NCBI GenBank assembly: GCA_030268105.1
Contig: BSDZ01000094.1
Span: forward strand, 1,335,001-1,399,000
Length of the DNA: 64,000 bases
Direction: 5' to 3'
Source: Volvox africanus
Taxonomy: Eukaryota > Chlorophyta > Chlorophyceae > Chlamydomonadales > Volvocaceae
Under the pieces are notes generated by a model. That model did not search any database, was not told where the DNA came from, and worked only from the letters and a program-made list of their open reading frames with translations. The position numbers were made by a program, and so were the translations under genes. Shown one piece after another: positions 52,842 through 64,000 of the stretch (positions within the stretch are counted from its first letter, which is position 1; each line of letters starts with the position of its first letter).

Positions 52842-55800
52842 GCGGTGGATAAACACTCTCCTGCCGGCACGGAAGGACTGTCCATACCCACCATGACGGT
52901 ATTGCAACAACATTGCGGCTTCTGGGACAGGTAAAGGACACTCAGATTTCCAGCTAAACGATAACTGTCTTGAAGTCGCCACCCGAGGCGAACGAATTCG
53001 ACAGAGACAAACTGTCACTCTGACTGTCATAACGTACGAGGAACCTGTAAGCACCGGGCAAGTAAGCACCTTCCGTATAACAAGGGCCCCATTAGGCAAT
53101 GCATCAGGCATACCTTGACAGCCCACGGAGGTCTGCAAAAGGGCGTAGGCGTGAATGTTGGCGCATACACTCCATGCGATCCCGCTCCCAAAGAATGCAC
53201 AGATTCCCCTGCTCACTCGGCCGCACTTCCTGGCGGAAGGTGCCTGGCCAAATGCGCAAAGCATATACCAATCGGACACACGAAAAGGCGGAAATGCAAG
53301 CTTCATTTGGCCCGTTGCGCTCGCGTTTCAAATTCTGATGCAGGGATAACGATGGTCGCATCTACCCCATGGACACGTACCAAGGTGTGGACCTGAAGGC
53401 CCTGGGGAGTGCCGACATAGCCCAAGTGGAGTGCACTGGGGAGGGACATAGGCGCCTGATTTCTAGTCCTCCAATGCCCAAATGCACTTTGCTACCGAAG
53501 TACAAAGCGACAGATACAACGGTAGAGTCGTATCTATATCCATTCCGTCTCACCCTGCTGAGGGTCTTTTGGTTCCCTAGGAGATCGTCACAGAGAACTA
53601 GCAGGTGGAATCCAGGCTATGGTGGTAGCCTGTCTGTCGCCTTTTCCCAAGCGCCTGGGAAATTGTCTGGGACGTGTACGAATGCGTAACTGGTGCGAAT
53701 GCCCTCAAGTCCTACCCTCCTCGCCCCACCGTGTTTTCCCGCGACCTTATCCGGGGGCCTTATCCCGCGATCTTATGGTTGAGCCCCTCATACTTAAGGT
53801 TGCCGGGAGGTTGGCATGTCCGTGCTGTTGAGCCTGGGATTCACATGGCTGCTCCACTTCACGCTGCTGGTCCCCTACATGACTCAGGTAGGCATGTGCC
53901 GAGCGCACATCTCAACATGTCAACAAGAGAGGTCGTAGCTGCCGATCCCATTCAAGTGAAAAACTCTGGGACAAATGAACGCGTCACCCTGGAGTGATCT
54001 TGTTGCCTTCTCAAGCCCCGTGGTCCCCCCGTCGCATTCCCCTACCCGTAGGACAGCTGGATCTTGAACCCCTACCTGTGCATCTACTTGAAGAACATCC
54101 ACCGGATCAAGCACGCCAGTGACACGGGGGTCTTCGACGAGGAGGGCCGCATGTACCCTGCGGTGTGTGCGCGTCCATGCGTCTGTGCGTCTGTGCGCGT
54201 CCGTGGATGCTCGCGCGTTATATCTCTAACTGTGCCTGGCGCTGGCCCAGAGCAGTTATCCTACCCCAGCGGCATAAAGACCGTCTAAGGTCTTTCGTCA
54301 GTTGGTTGGATTGGATGTGTGCATCTGTGCGTCTGTGTATGATGGAGTAATGACCAGTCGCCAGCCAGGTGAGAGCCACTCACATCATCGTTCAAACCCC
54401 ACCAATTACATATGGCAGTCCACACTGGATGGGCGTGATGATCGTTGCTCCAAGTTTTTCAGCTCACGAAGTGTGACCAATTTCCATAAGTGTGTTGTAA
54501 CCGCCTGCACCTGGTGCTCTTCGCTGGTTTGACATTATCGGTTTGGACGTAGCTCTTCTGCCCTGTCCTTTTCCACACAGCTGTGTTAACGTCGACGGCT
54601 AAGAATAGCCTAATAGATTTCTCATCCCTGGGGTTAACGCCGTCCTGTGCGCAGACAAATCAACTGGCCTTCGTGTCGCTGTCCCATCCTCTCTCCCCCT
54701 CTCCCCTTTTCCCCCCGCTCCCCCTTCCCCCCCTCTCCCCCCTCCCCCCTCCCCCCGTCCCCCTCTCCCTCTTTGTCCCTCTGTCCCTCCTTTCTCTCCA
54801 ACTCTTCTCGCCCGGTCTCTCTCTGTTCTCAGACAGCAACACGCACCTATGCTCACTCGTTTGCTGCCAGTGCAGTGACCAGTGTAATGACCAGTGCAGT
54901 GATCAGTTAACCCTTATCCTCGTGTCGAACAGAAACTGGAACAGATCTGGGGGATTCTGGGCGCAGAGGAGTTTCGGAGCTACGATGACGTGAAGCGGCT
55001 GGTGTGGGCCAACAAGGACGTAGGCGATTTCATTGGCTGGTGAGTTAGGTGCAATTACAAGCATAACGTGGCGTGAATTGCTTGGAAACAATAGCCCCGA
55101 GGACACTTCTCAAATTCGGCTGGTATCTTATCCGAGCGAAAAGTGATTAACCGGTTTTGAGAGCTTGGACAGCCAAACGGCGGGGCGTAGCAAGGTAAAG
55201 CGGGGAAGGCCGCTTTGGTGGTGGTGTGGAAAAATCCTAGGAAGCGTCAGCACACGAGGAGTGATTGCGGGGGCATGGTGCCGTAGACAAATGGACGACA
55301 AGTGCTTATGAGGGCAGGGCGCGGGTGATTGACAATGGACCCGGCGTGCGTACAGATGAAAGGCGGAAAGGGTTGGGATATACGACAGACTGGGGCCCAG
55401 AATCCCGGTCTGACCCAGTGTGCCCCAGTATGTGATGGGGAGGAATCAGAACTGAATTCACGGGTGACTGTACCGAGGAAAGCCCTAATCCGGGCCCGCC
55501 CTCGTCTCGTATCATATCATATTGCATTCTTAGTCATCCGTTACAACGATCCGTTGGATTCCCCCTGTCGCGTTCTCTCAATTTGATGATAACCCTGCTA
55601 CGCCACGAGTTCTTTCTTTCCTGCGTTTTCAATATATTAGAAAGACGGCTCGGGGTCTTGGGGCTCCTGAACAGCCCAAGACGCCGCCCAGGCACAGGCT
55701 ACTGACATGCTTCCAAATTGGGGCGCGGGGACCCTCCGCAGGCTTGCCTCCGCCATTTCCTGGTCCCTACTGTGGTGGGTGGCGCGTGATGAGCGCGGCA

Positions 55801-55901
55801 TTATTGACCGAGAGACGCTCCGCTCATGCTACGATGGTACGCTGTTCTACCATATTGCGGAAAAACGCCGTGTGCGCGCTTTGGCCTCCAAGTACGAGTG
55901 A
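52842..55901 (+). CDS. Caleosin / peroxygenase (lipid-droplet protein), 5' end not resolved
   Basis: The exons are 52842-52930, 53344-53425, 53810-53887, 54052-54162, 54933-55039 and 55742-55901, giving 209 codons to the TGA. Caleosins are Ca2+-binding, heme-containing oil-body proteins with peroxygenase activity. Seen in order: TEGL...TVLQQH with the conserved His; the EF-hand loop DNDGRIYPMDTY; and a hydrophobic segment (GMSVLLSLGFTWLLHF) ending near PYMTQDSW. After that come the signature NPYLCIYLKNIHRIKHASDTG with DEEGRMYP, the Trp-rich FIGW/WSLLWWVARDERG and the C-terminal LRSCYDGTLFYHIAE. The usual proline knot in the membrane segment is poorly kept. The exon at 53810-53887 depends on a GAG acceptor chosen to fit phase. 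An ATG at 52893 is in frame, but family sequence begins before it, so an upstream exon is likely missing from this model. Confidence 0.87.
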
Positions 55902-57060
55902 GGAAACGCATACATCGAACGGCACCTGAACCTGTATACCGCTCCTGTACGGGAGGTGGTGAAGTGCGAAGTTGCAAACGAGCGACATGACACCACGGCC
56001 TATCCGGTTCTCTGAAATCAAGCTTGACAATGAAACCAGAGCGTCGCTTGCTGTACTTAAATAAGTTATGATAGGAGGATATATAGTGATAGTGCGTTGC
56101 AGGACTTAACCTTGGTCGGCCGGCATCATTCGACCGTCAGGACCTCGCCTTTGGTCCAAGTTGTTAGATAGGGGTCATCTCAATGCCGGTGTGCAGCCCA
56201 ACACCTAACCGTTGTGTGGCTAGGTACAACGGTTAAGCAACGTAAAGCCTTTTATGGTGATGATAGGCAATAACAATATATATCTGGGATTTGGGAGCTT
56301 GAGCCGGGGGGAGGCCGCGTTTTCCTTGCTTACACACTCTTGGTTCGGATCATGGTGGTAAAATGAAAGCCGGGGGCATAAGCGCAGGACGATCCTTGAA
56401 AAGCCGTACGCTGAGGCCAGCCCCTCCTTGTTGTGATGTTTATCATCCGCACCACACCTTGTCAAGCATATGTCCCCAAGTGCTGCTAGTCTCACACATT
56501 TCACACACACATGGAATCCTAACTACCACACATCATATCTATTCAAGGTGTACCGTGCATCATGTGCATCCACAGCTTCGCAAAAAGCTGTTTGTAGTAC
56601 CATTTGCGGACGTATCATGGCTTTCCTCCACGAAACGCCCGGCCACCAGATGTACTGTAATGCATGGCATGGTGTCGCATATCACATATCACATCGTGTC
56701 GTGTCACGATACAATAGGAGGGCCTGAGGACCTGACCTCAAGAGCTTGCTGGTTACATCCCTGGCCTGGCTCTTCACGCTTCACATCTCCCGCCTTCCAG
56801 CTCTCCCACCGTCCTCTGAAATCCATGCCCCAGCCGGAGGTCAGCTCCATTCCCCAGCTAGGAACCTCTGCTCAGGAAGCAAGCTACGTGAGACATGAAC
56901 GTCACTGCTTTATTTGGAGACCAGAATCCCTACCTATCCCCCTGCAAAAACTCCTCAACATCCCGTATGACCTCTCGCCTACCCAGCCCCCAAGGCCACA
57001 GGCCAACACGTCCGTAACCTATCCCGATGGAGGCGCCGCATTCGTCCTTACGGTGCTGCC
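55902..57060. other. Convergent intergenic region caleosin / HCF136
   Basis: About 1.16 kb with no recognised gene. A plus-strand open frame at 56363-57082 (239 codons) overlaps the HCF136 3' end and has no family features. Confidence 0.6.
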
Positions 57061-59861
57061 TTATGCCGACACGCCAGTGTAGCGCAGCAAGATGCCGTCG
57101 TTGCCTAGCACGAAGCCCAGCTGTGGGGTGAAGAACTTGATGGCGTACAGGTTGCCCGCCACATCATCGGTAGATCGGTCACGCTTCCACGACTTGCCGC
57201 CGTCCTCGGAACGGTACAAACTCCCACTGCCGCCACAGGCGTAGGCCACCTTCTCGTCACGGAAGCTGCGAGGAGAGGGGCGAACGGCGGGCAGGCGATG
57301 GGAACGGTGACGGCGCTGTATATGGCAGTGCATGTCGATCACAGCCCCGCGTCAGCGCACAGAAGAAAACCACTGTCCATGAAGGCCGGTGGTGCATCCC
57401 ACTTCACTGCACCAACTTCTGCTGACTCCATTGCCTGTCTCGTTCCTTGCACTGGGCATCTCAATAATAACCTACACCTTAAGAATCCCCCCCCCACGGA
57501 TACCGCAGCCCGCGTGGGAAGTCGCTCCTAATAGTTTTCCTCCAACGTACAGACGCACCCCACCGCCACCGCCAACCATAACCTACCCGACGTCCAGAAT
57601 GCCAAAGCCGCGCGAGTTGATCGTCACGTTCTCGAAGTTCTCCGTAGCAATGCCTGGCTCATTCGCTAGCAGGACATCACCGCCACGTGTGGTGACCCAA
57701 ACCTCGCCTGAGGGCGTGAAGCCCATATTCTGGAGGCGGCGCGGTGCGGGCCGGTTGTGTGGCATCCAGAAGCTCTGGCCCGGCGACCAGGTCATGTAGA
57801 AGTTGCCGCGTGAGGACACCGCCACGTAGTCGCCAGCGTTGCTACGCGCCAAGTTCGAAAAGGAACCCTCATAGTAGGACGCCCCGCTGATGCCTGCAAA
57901 GAGGAAACATAGAGGATATGACATAGGGCGCCGCAGAGGGGTCAGGACATCACAAAACTGACCTAGGAGTGGAGTAGAGTGGCGCGAAAACAGAAGAACA
58001 CGAGCCCAGACCCCTATCCCATTCCCACTGTCCCAGTCCCCGGCCCCACTCCCCTGTCGAGTCTACTTTGCTGCGCTTCTCGGGCACAAGGTCATGTGGT
58101 GTTGCAATCACTACCCTGAGCTTAAACCCCGTCCCCTGCAAGCTCGCCTCTCCCCCACAAGCTGCCGCACCGCTGGATACAGTGCGGTTAAGGGTGGCGT
58201 CCACCGTCTCCTGCACAGCTGCTGTCCACGTATAGGCCGCGTTGTCCGTAACGTAGATAGCGCCCTGTGGGTCCCCAGAGGTTGTCGTTAAGAACCGAGG
58301 AGGCCGCATTCCCAAAGTCGGTCACAATCGCAACGAGCCCGTCGAGTGCAGTGGTTTACGTGGGCTGAAGAAGGACATGTCGATCCCGCGGGAGGACTAA
58401 GTGGACAGAATACTCGGAATCCTCCTGTTTACAACACGATAAAATTCTTCACAGCACCACTTGAAATTTCGGCTGTGTTAAGTTTTTGCGCAGCACGCGG
58501 TTTCAACATAGCAACTGACTGCTGTGGTAACCGCTCAGGGCCAGCCAAGATATATAGACGCGATTCTAGCGCCCCGATGATGTTTGGAAAGAACGTGCGG
58601 ACGATGGTGCTGCCGTGTGCTTTTGGCATGATTCACAACACATGGTGCCCAGTAGTGGTGATACTTCTGAGATGCCTATCTTTTTAAGATAGTTAGCAGT
58701 AAACTTTCCATATGTGTACCATCGCCGTGTTGGCGACGGCAAGCTGTCGAGCCTGGCGGAACTCCCAGGGGGCATTCCCCGACAAACCCGGCGATCCTGA
58801 CTAGTAATGATTCCTACTCTACCTGGTCCGTAATCATTTCAGCTTGTCCCGCCTTGCCCGGCAGAGCAGTGACGCGCACCGGCGCACCTACAGGGAGCGG
58901 TGAAGCCGGCAGGAGTGCACTTTAGCCGTGCAGCTGTGGAACAGGACACAGTTACAGTTAGGGCTAGCATCCCCAAATGGGGTAACATGTGGTAAATTGC
59001 TAGAAGCCAAGGAGGAATGCCGTCTTATGCACTGGTGGAGTTCGGGAGGGTGCCAATGTGCTGCTTTGGTGTGTGCTTTTCCCCTCCCCCCAGCTCCTAC
59101 ACTTAGCTGAAGGGAACCCACCTGGCAGCTTGGAGCTCAGCGGAATGCGTTCCCAGTTCACACCACCGTCGGTGGTGTGTAGTAGGATGGCAGGCTTGCC
59201 CACAATCCAGCCCTCGCCGGAGGGAGAGAACGAGATGGAGTTGAAGCGGTAATTGAAGCCCTCGTCACGGGCGGCATCGATCGACCGCGGTTTCCAGGTC
59301 TTTCCACCATCAACGGTCTCCAGAAGAGTTTGCCGGGTTCCTAGGAGGAAACCTGCTAACACGCACCAAGTTACGCATGTGTGGCATGACCACACCCTGC
59401 AAGCATAGGTTGCTTACCGTGCTTGTCGTCCGTAAAGCCGATGTCAAGCAGCACAACACCCTTATCGACTGGAAGATCAACCTTCATTGGAGGAAAAGGA
59501 ATGCTTTAGTACCTTGACGATCGGCGAGACCATACGATGCTCCACTTACACTTTCCCACTCGCTGGACAAAAGCTGATTGGCCAGAGCAGGACGAGAACC
59601 ACCAATTGGCAGCATTAAAGAACTTGCTGCTGCCAGGCCAGCGCCCAGCATCGCGCGACGCGTCAAAGCATCGTTGCTCTGTGCCTCAGCGCGGACCACC
59701 ACGGCACCCCGGCAACGGGATACACGGATAGGTGCAAACGCTGCAGGAGTGGAAGTTATCAGGTAAGCTGATTTGCTTTGCATTATATTCGTGGTTGGTT
59801 GCTCACCCTTGACGCGAGAGCTAACGATGGCCGGAGCAACCTGCCGCGATGAGAGAGCCAT
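57061..59861 (-). CDS. HCF136: Photosystem II stability/assembly factor HCF136 (Ycf48), thylakoid lumen
   Basis: The minus-strand exons are 59861-59807, 59740-59550, 59481-59418, 59352-59122, 58887-58823, 58264-58171, 57893-57587 and 57265-57061. They give 403 residues, the usual length of plant HCF136. It is a lumenal seven-bladed beta-propeller that binds pre-D1 and is needed for assembly of the PSII reaction centre. The first ~55 residues are a chloroplast transit peptide ([15 protein letters not shown]). A twin-arginine lumen signal follows: [10 protein letters not shown], a hydrophobic stretch, and cleavage after PALA. The mature part has the Ycf48 repeats with [29 protein letters not shown] and [11 protein letters not shown] / [11 protein letters not shown]. 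It ends LLRYTGVSA. It sits tail-to-tail with caleosin and just upstream of the sulfate permease gene on the same strand. Confidence 0.96.
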
Positions 59862-60299
59862 TTTAAACTTTTCAATTTAAACTATTCAATGATATCACTA
59901 AATATGTCAGAAAGTGAAGGCCACCCAAGAAAATTAGAGGACTGTCCGGCAATTGATTGCGGTGTGTGGCTCCGACATGTAGGACCAGGAACCAACAGCA
60001 TCTGGACCGCACAAAGCCATAACACTAATGATCTGTCCATACTATACAAATATGCACGTTTTATTCATAAGTATAATCATACATCCTGCCATCTACCAGC
60101 CCCCGCCCTGAAGCTAACCAGACCTGCCTCGTGTTATGCCCCGTGCAGATATGAAAGGGCCCACGACGGCCTGGATGAAATCACTGCCGATGTATACTAA
60201 CCGCTGATCTCTGGACCACGCCCATCCCAACAACGGCTGTACGTAATGTTCATAAGCTAACTACGTAAGGGCGGAGCTCTTATCCTAGAAGTAATCTGC
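59862..60299. promoter_or_regulatory. Region between HCF136 start and SABC stop
   Basis: About 440 bp on the same strand; it must contain the HCF136 promoter and the 3' UTR of the sulfate permease gene. No defined motif is seen. Confidence 0.4.
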
Positions 60300-62680
60300 C
60301 TATACCAACGGCGTGCTGTCGATGTCAGACTTATTGAAGCCCATCATGGACTTCGGGTTTACGTAAACGAAAACCCGGCTGCCCAACAGCAAGTTGTACT
60401 CGTTCTCATCCTGGTCTCGCGTCAGCTGAAGCTCGCATTCCTGGCGGGCAAACACAAATGCACGATTGCCAACGCACGGAAATTAGATGTCCAGCATATG
60501 CAGTCTCAAATGACACTAAGATCCGGACCTTACGCGCTAATTCACACTACAGTGACAGGTAAGCAATCAACAACAAACTGACTAACTTCGGCGGGAAGTG
60601 GCAACAAGCATCATGCCTGCGAACGCTATGTTTCCTCCCCGCATACCACGTCATCGTCAAAGCGCAACATGTACTTGATCGTCCAGCCGAGGTTAGCCTT
60701 GTCCGCCACCGTGGCTGCCACCGTCACGGGGCTCTCCTCCGTTGGAGGGCTCTTGAACAACTTGATGTCGTGCGGCCGGAACATGACAAGGCTCTTTGTC
60801 GTGCTAAATCGCATGCGCTTTGTAAGCTGCGCCAGCAGTAACAGAGAAACAACAGGAAGTTATAAACAGAAGCACGTCCAGCGCGAATGCTGTATCCGAA
60901 ATGGCATCCAGATGCCGGTTGTGGACCGGCCACACAGGAAAAGGAAAGGGAAAACCTAAATATACGAATGCAGCAATTGACAAGCTGAGCGGCTTTATCA
61001 TTTCAAACCATAGACACGATACATGGTCACCATGTATGGATGCATGCAGCACGCACATCATTGCTCCGCTCGCTTATAGGGCCTCACCTCCGCTCTTTCG
61101 TCCACCCATGGTTTCGGTCGCCCGCCGAGTCCCCTATGCACCGATTCCCCTACGCGCCGATTCCCGGCGCACCGATTCTGATTCCGATCCCCTATGCTAT
61201 TCCCGATTTTAACACCTCACCTTGGTTGGCCTCAAGATGGTACTGGCATTCCAACCAGCCCTAACCCCATGGGGAAATATCCCAAAAGGAGCACAAGGAG
61301 CTCGACCCCGCTGACTTCCCCCTAGGGCGTTCCCTCTGCTGTCTAGACCTCTCGACCTCTCGACCCACCAACGATGTGGCCGGCACCACGTTCGTCTCGC
61401 CGACGAACTTCATAATGAAGGGCGTCCGCGGGTGCTTGATGATGTCCGTGGGCTTGCCCTGCTGTTCCACGAGACCACGGTTGAAAACCACCACCTTATC
61501 CGCCAGGTCAAAGGCCTCCTCCTGGTCGTGTGTCACGATGATCGTGGTCACGCCCACACTGCGGACGATTTCCCGTAGCCCCGCACGCAGCTGCTTGCGA
61601 ACAACAGCGTCCAACGCGCCAAATGGCTCGTCCAGCAAAAGCAGCCGCGGGTTGGACGCAAGCGCACGTGCCATAGCGACACGTTGGCGCTGCCCGCCAG
61701 AGAGCTGGCGAGGATAGCGGTCGCCAAGGCCCTGCAGCTGCACCAGCGCTAGGAGGTCCTGCACGCGCTGATCGTGGTCGATATTTAGCTTGCGTACCTC
61801 AAGACCGAACTTAATGTTTTCAGCTACTGTTTTATGGTTGAAGAGTGCATAACTCTGGAATACGAAGCCAATCTGTCGGTCCTGCACAGACAGGTCCGTG
61901 GCATCGACATCATCGAACAAGATGCTGCCGCCAGTGGGCTGCTCCAGGCCAGCTATGAGCCGCAGCAACGTTGTTTTGCCGCTACCAGACGGCCCGAGGA
62001 GCGCCACGATGGTGCTGGGCTCTATGTCCACATCAACGCCATCAACAGCACGGAACAACCCCTTGGCGGTGTTGAAGTGCTTGACCATGTTGCGGACCTG
62101 CGACAGGAGTGAAGTATTGTTAGGTTAAGAAAGGTATCCGCTGACTGCACCTGCATGAAGTTTCAACGAAGGGTAGGACTAGCAGTTCCAGCCGTGCGTA
62201 GATTCCCCATGCACGAATCTGCACTAGTGTCCCTCGGCACTAGGTACACGCTGGAAGCATCACTTCAAGCGCGTACATAGCCGATTTGTAGACGGCTTCT
62301 GAGCAGCCTACTACAAGGCAGGCTTTTTCAAGGCAATTTCTCGCCGTTCCGTCACACCATTTGCCGTCATACCCGCACGTAAAGGCCTGTGGGTCGTGTT
62401 GAAGAATCCGTGATGATGCCTTCATAGGCAGGCCCCGTATCATCTATTGAAAGAGTAGCTAGACCCGTTGCCTTGGAGCTCTGCAAGGAAGCCAGCGGGC
62501 AACCCGTTGCCGTTACGGTGACGGGAACGTAACGGAAAGGTTGCTCACTGTAGAAATTAGCCCTACCAGTGACGGTGGAAGTGGTGAGTTGCCAATCACT
62601 TCTCGCTCAATGCTCGCCGCACCGCACGCAACCAATGAGTTTTGCCTGCGACGCCAGGCCACGCAGGCCGTCAGAGGCAT
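60300..62680 (-). CDS. SABC: Sulfate/thiosulfate ABC transporter ATP-binding subunit (CysA type), plastid-targeted
   Basis: The minus-strand exons are 62680-62549, 62097-61369, 60826-60647 and 60440-60300, giving 393 residues. It is the ATPase that powers sulfate import by the CysT/CysW-type permease of the chloroplast envelope. Walker [10 protein letters not shown] (79-87), Q-loop FQSY (Gln125), signature LSGGQRQ (176-182), Walker B LLLLDEP (196-202), D-loop GALD and H-loop THD (His234) are all present. [10 protein letters not shown] and the C-terminal FRPHDI are typical of the CysA group with its regulatory extension. The first exon ([16 protein letters not shown]) has transit-peptide composition. 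In several green algae the permease genes moved from plastid to nucleus, and the three introns here show the nuclear state. Exon 1 is placed by phase and composition only. Confidence 0.93.
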
Positions 62681-63276
62681 TGGAACCGGTCACAGCAAGT
62701 TCCCATGCTCTCATCTACCCGGATTAAATGCAAATACCTTTGTGCGCCATAATTAGCCCCTACAACACCTTGCTGCTGATATCGCACGCTCGTTGGTATC
62801 TGCAATAAAAAGAAGACATCATCGTTTAACTTTTACTGAGTAATTATTTGTATTATAATGGATAATGGCGCACCACTTGTAAATTCCCAGACGCAGGTAA
62901 AGGCTTCCTTAAAGCTATTCGCCCAGAAGTCGGCGATGCGGACAACATCTTTATGCAAAGCTACAAGTTACAGAACCCCTAATACATAACACTCTTTGAA
63001 TTGGGTTCAACAGTAGCTTCTTGCCTGATTTTCGTATGCTCGTACAAGGCAATTGGTTGCCGCAGTGCAATCTAAGCTGTTTGAAAGTTTCTTGGCCTCA
63101 ACGCCTACCACTAACAAATCCAAATCTTTAAATACATTATAAATTCTCATTATCGCCAAACCGTAAAGATGGCGCTGTAACGAGGACCTTCAAATGGCCG
63201 AAGTTTGCGTTTTACTGATTCACAGGGCGTGTAGATATCTTGTAAAAAGAGCATCGTACCGACAAGAACAACAAAG
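62681..63276. promoter_or_regulatory. Divergent promoter region SABC (-) / GTPBP1-like (+)
   Basis: 596 bp separate the two inferred start codons. AT-rich around 62800-63000 and 63100-63170. No specific element is recognised. Confidence 0.45.
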
Positions 63277-64000
63277 ATGGCCTTTGACCTGTCCAAGCTC
63301 GAGGACTGGTCCTCAAGCGCGACCGTGCGCAATCCAACGACCTGGGTTGCATTTGAGACAACCACTCAAAACCAGTTCATTAAGGCAAAGAGGCAAGTGG
63401 CTTTTGTTTTCGCAGCGCAGAGCTTGCCGGGCGAGTCCTATCATGTTTTGCCTTGTTTGAAACAGGCGCAAGGGTGCGCGCGGACGGGCAACAACAGCGG
63501 AGATGGCAGCCATGCTGGAATCCGGGGGAAAGAGTTGCCGCCAGGAACAGATCCTTCGGCCTGAGCAGGTAGTGCTCTGCAGCCACGAGCAGCTGCCCTA
63601 CGGTCCTTACAGACAGCTATCTGATTTTCCGTTACGTAATTCCACAAAACGGGGATAGGGATAACGTGGACATAGGAAGACGAAGGCACTCCCTATGCAC
63701 GTGTTTGGCATCTTAAGTTTCTTAGCCATCGAGGTGTTTCCGGAATGCTGTCTTGTTTCAGGGCCGCCGTCCGCGTTTGTTAGCTGACTCGTACTTAGCG
63801 TACGCCAAGGCACCTTACCCTCTCCTTGCAGATTGAGGCTTTGCGCCTGAAGGGCGAACCCAAGGACCTTTCCGTCGCATGCTTGGAACCGGAGGACGGG
63901 GAGGGCAATGTGGAGTATAAGTATCGCATAAAGGATCCTCACCCGGTCCGGTTGCAGCAGCTGGTACGCGTACGTCGTATAATAGGCACACGGTGTACAA
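63277..64000 (+). CDS. GTPBP1/GTPBP2-like translational GTPase, 5' part only
   Basis: The exons seen are 63277-63392, 63466-63568 and 63832-63963; the gene continues past the window. The first intron starts with GC (GCAAGT), a standard GC-AG donor, and only this choice keeps the frame: AG|G joins KAKR to RKGARGRATTAEMAAML. Exon 3 reads IEALRLKGEPKDLSVACLEP, then EYKYRIKDPHPVRLQQL. This resembles the region before the G domain in GTPBP1-type proteins, EF-Tu-like GTPases linked to mRNA decay and rescue of stalled ribosomes. No G motif is inside the window, so the assignment rests on this N-terminal similarity. Confidence 0.62.

Noticed and set aside
56363..57082. 239-codon plus-strand ORF
   Set aside because: No family features, lies between convergent genes and overlaps the HCF136 last exon on the other strand.
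63150..63365. Minus-strand 71-codon ORF upstream of SABC as its first exon
   Set aside because: It overlaps the GTPBP1-like first exon in antisense and lacks transit-peptide character; the exon at 62680-62549 fits phase and composition better.

Overview
The window looks like nuclear DNA of a green alga, most likely of the Chlamydomonadales type. Four observations support this. Every confident gene is broken by many GT-AG introns. Several proteins are plastid-targeted or plastid-linked (the PSII assembly factor HCF136/Ycf48, and the ATP-binding subunit of a chloroplast sulfate permease, which has its own introns). A caleosin is present. The short interstitial telomere arrays have the unit TTTTAGGG, the Chlamydomonas-type telomere. 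All three stop codons end genes here, so the code looks standard. I do not name a species.

The first ~33 kb is repeat-rich. It holds a gag fragment (minus strand) head-to-head with a 5'-truncated, frameshifted Ty3/gypsy chromovirus (plus strand), a decayed Helitron-type ORF with STPR repeats and a DUF6570-like domain, and one large gene. That gene, at 11303-28067, can be assembled as 14 phase-consistent exons encoding a 761-residue secreted subtilisin-like protease with three tandem PAN/Apple-like modules. Its introns carry a 3.2 kb LINE, a ~405-copy perfect CATC array, several dispersed repeats, a TC/TA/GA palindrome and interstitial telomere repeats, yet the frame remains intact. More LINE 3' ends and two other dispersed repeat families lie downstream to ~32 kb.

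From ~33.5 kb to the end the sequence is a conventional gene-dense region, with short introns and almost no mobile DNA: NOP2 rRNA methyltransferase (+), an unnamed coiled-coil protein (-), a GDA1/CD39 apyrase (-), a small proline-rich organelle-targeted protein (+), a ubiquitin-like-eS31 fusion (-), caleosin (+), HCF136/Ycf48 (-), the sulfate permease ATPase (-), and the 5' end of a GTPBP1-like GTPase (+). Several neighbours are divergent with 0.6-1.0 kb between start codons.

Gene models were built by hand from splice sites, reading frame and family knowledge. Exon lists are given per gene, and for each multi-exon model the exon lengths sum to a whole number of codons. The most noteworthy items are the PAN3 subtilase, the strongly divergent ubiquitin moiety in front of eS31, the LINE copies sharing one 3' end inside TA microsatellites, and a gag frame interrupted only by a single UAG.
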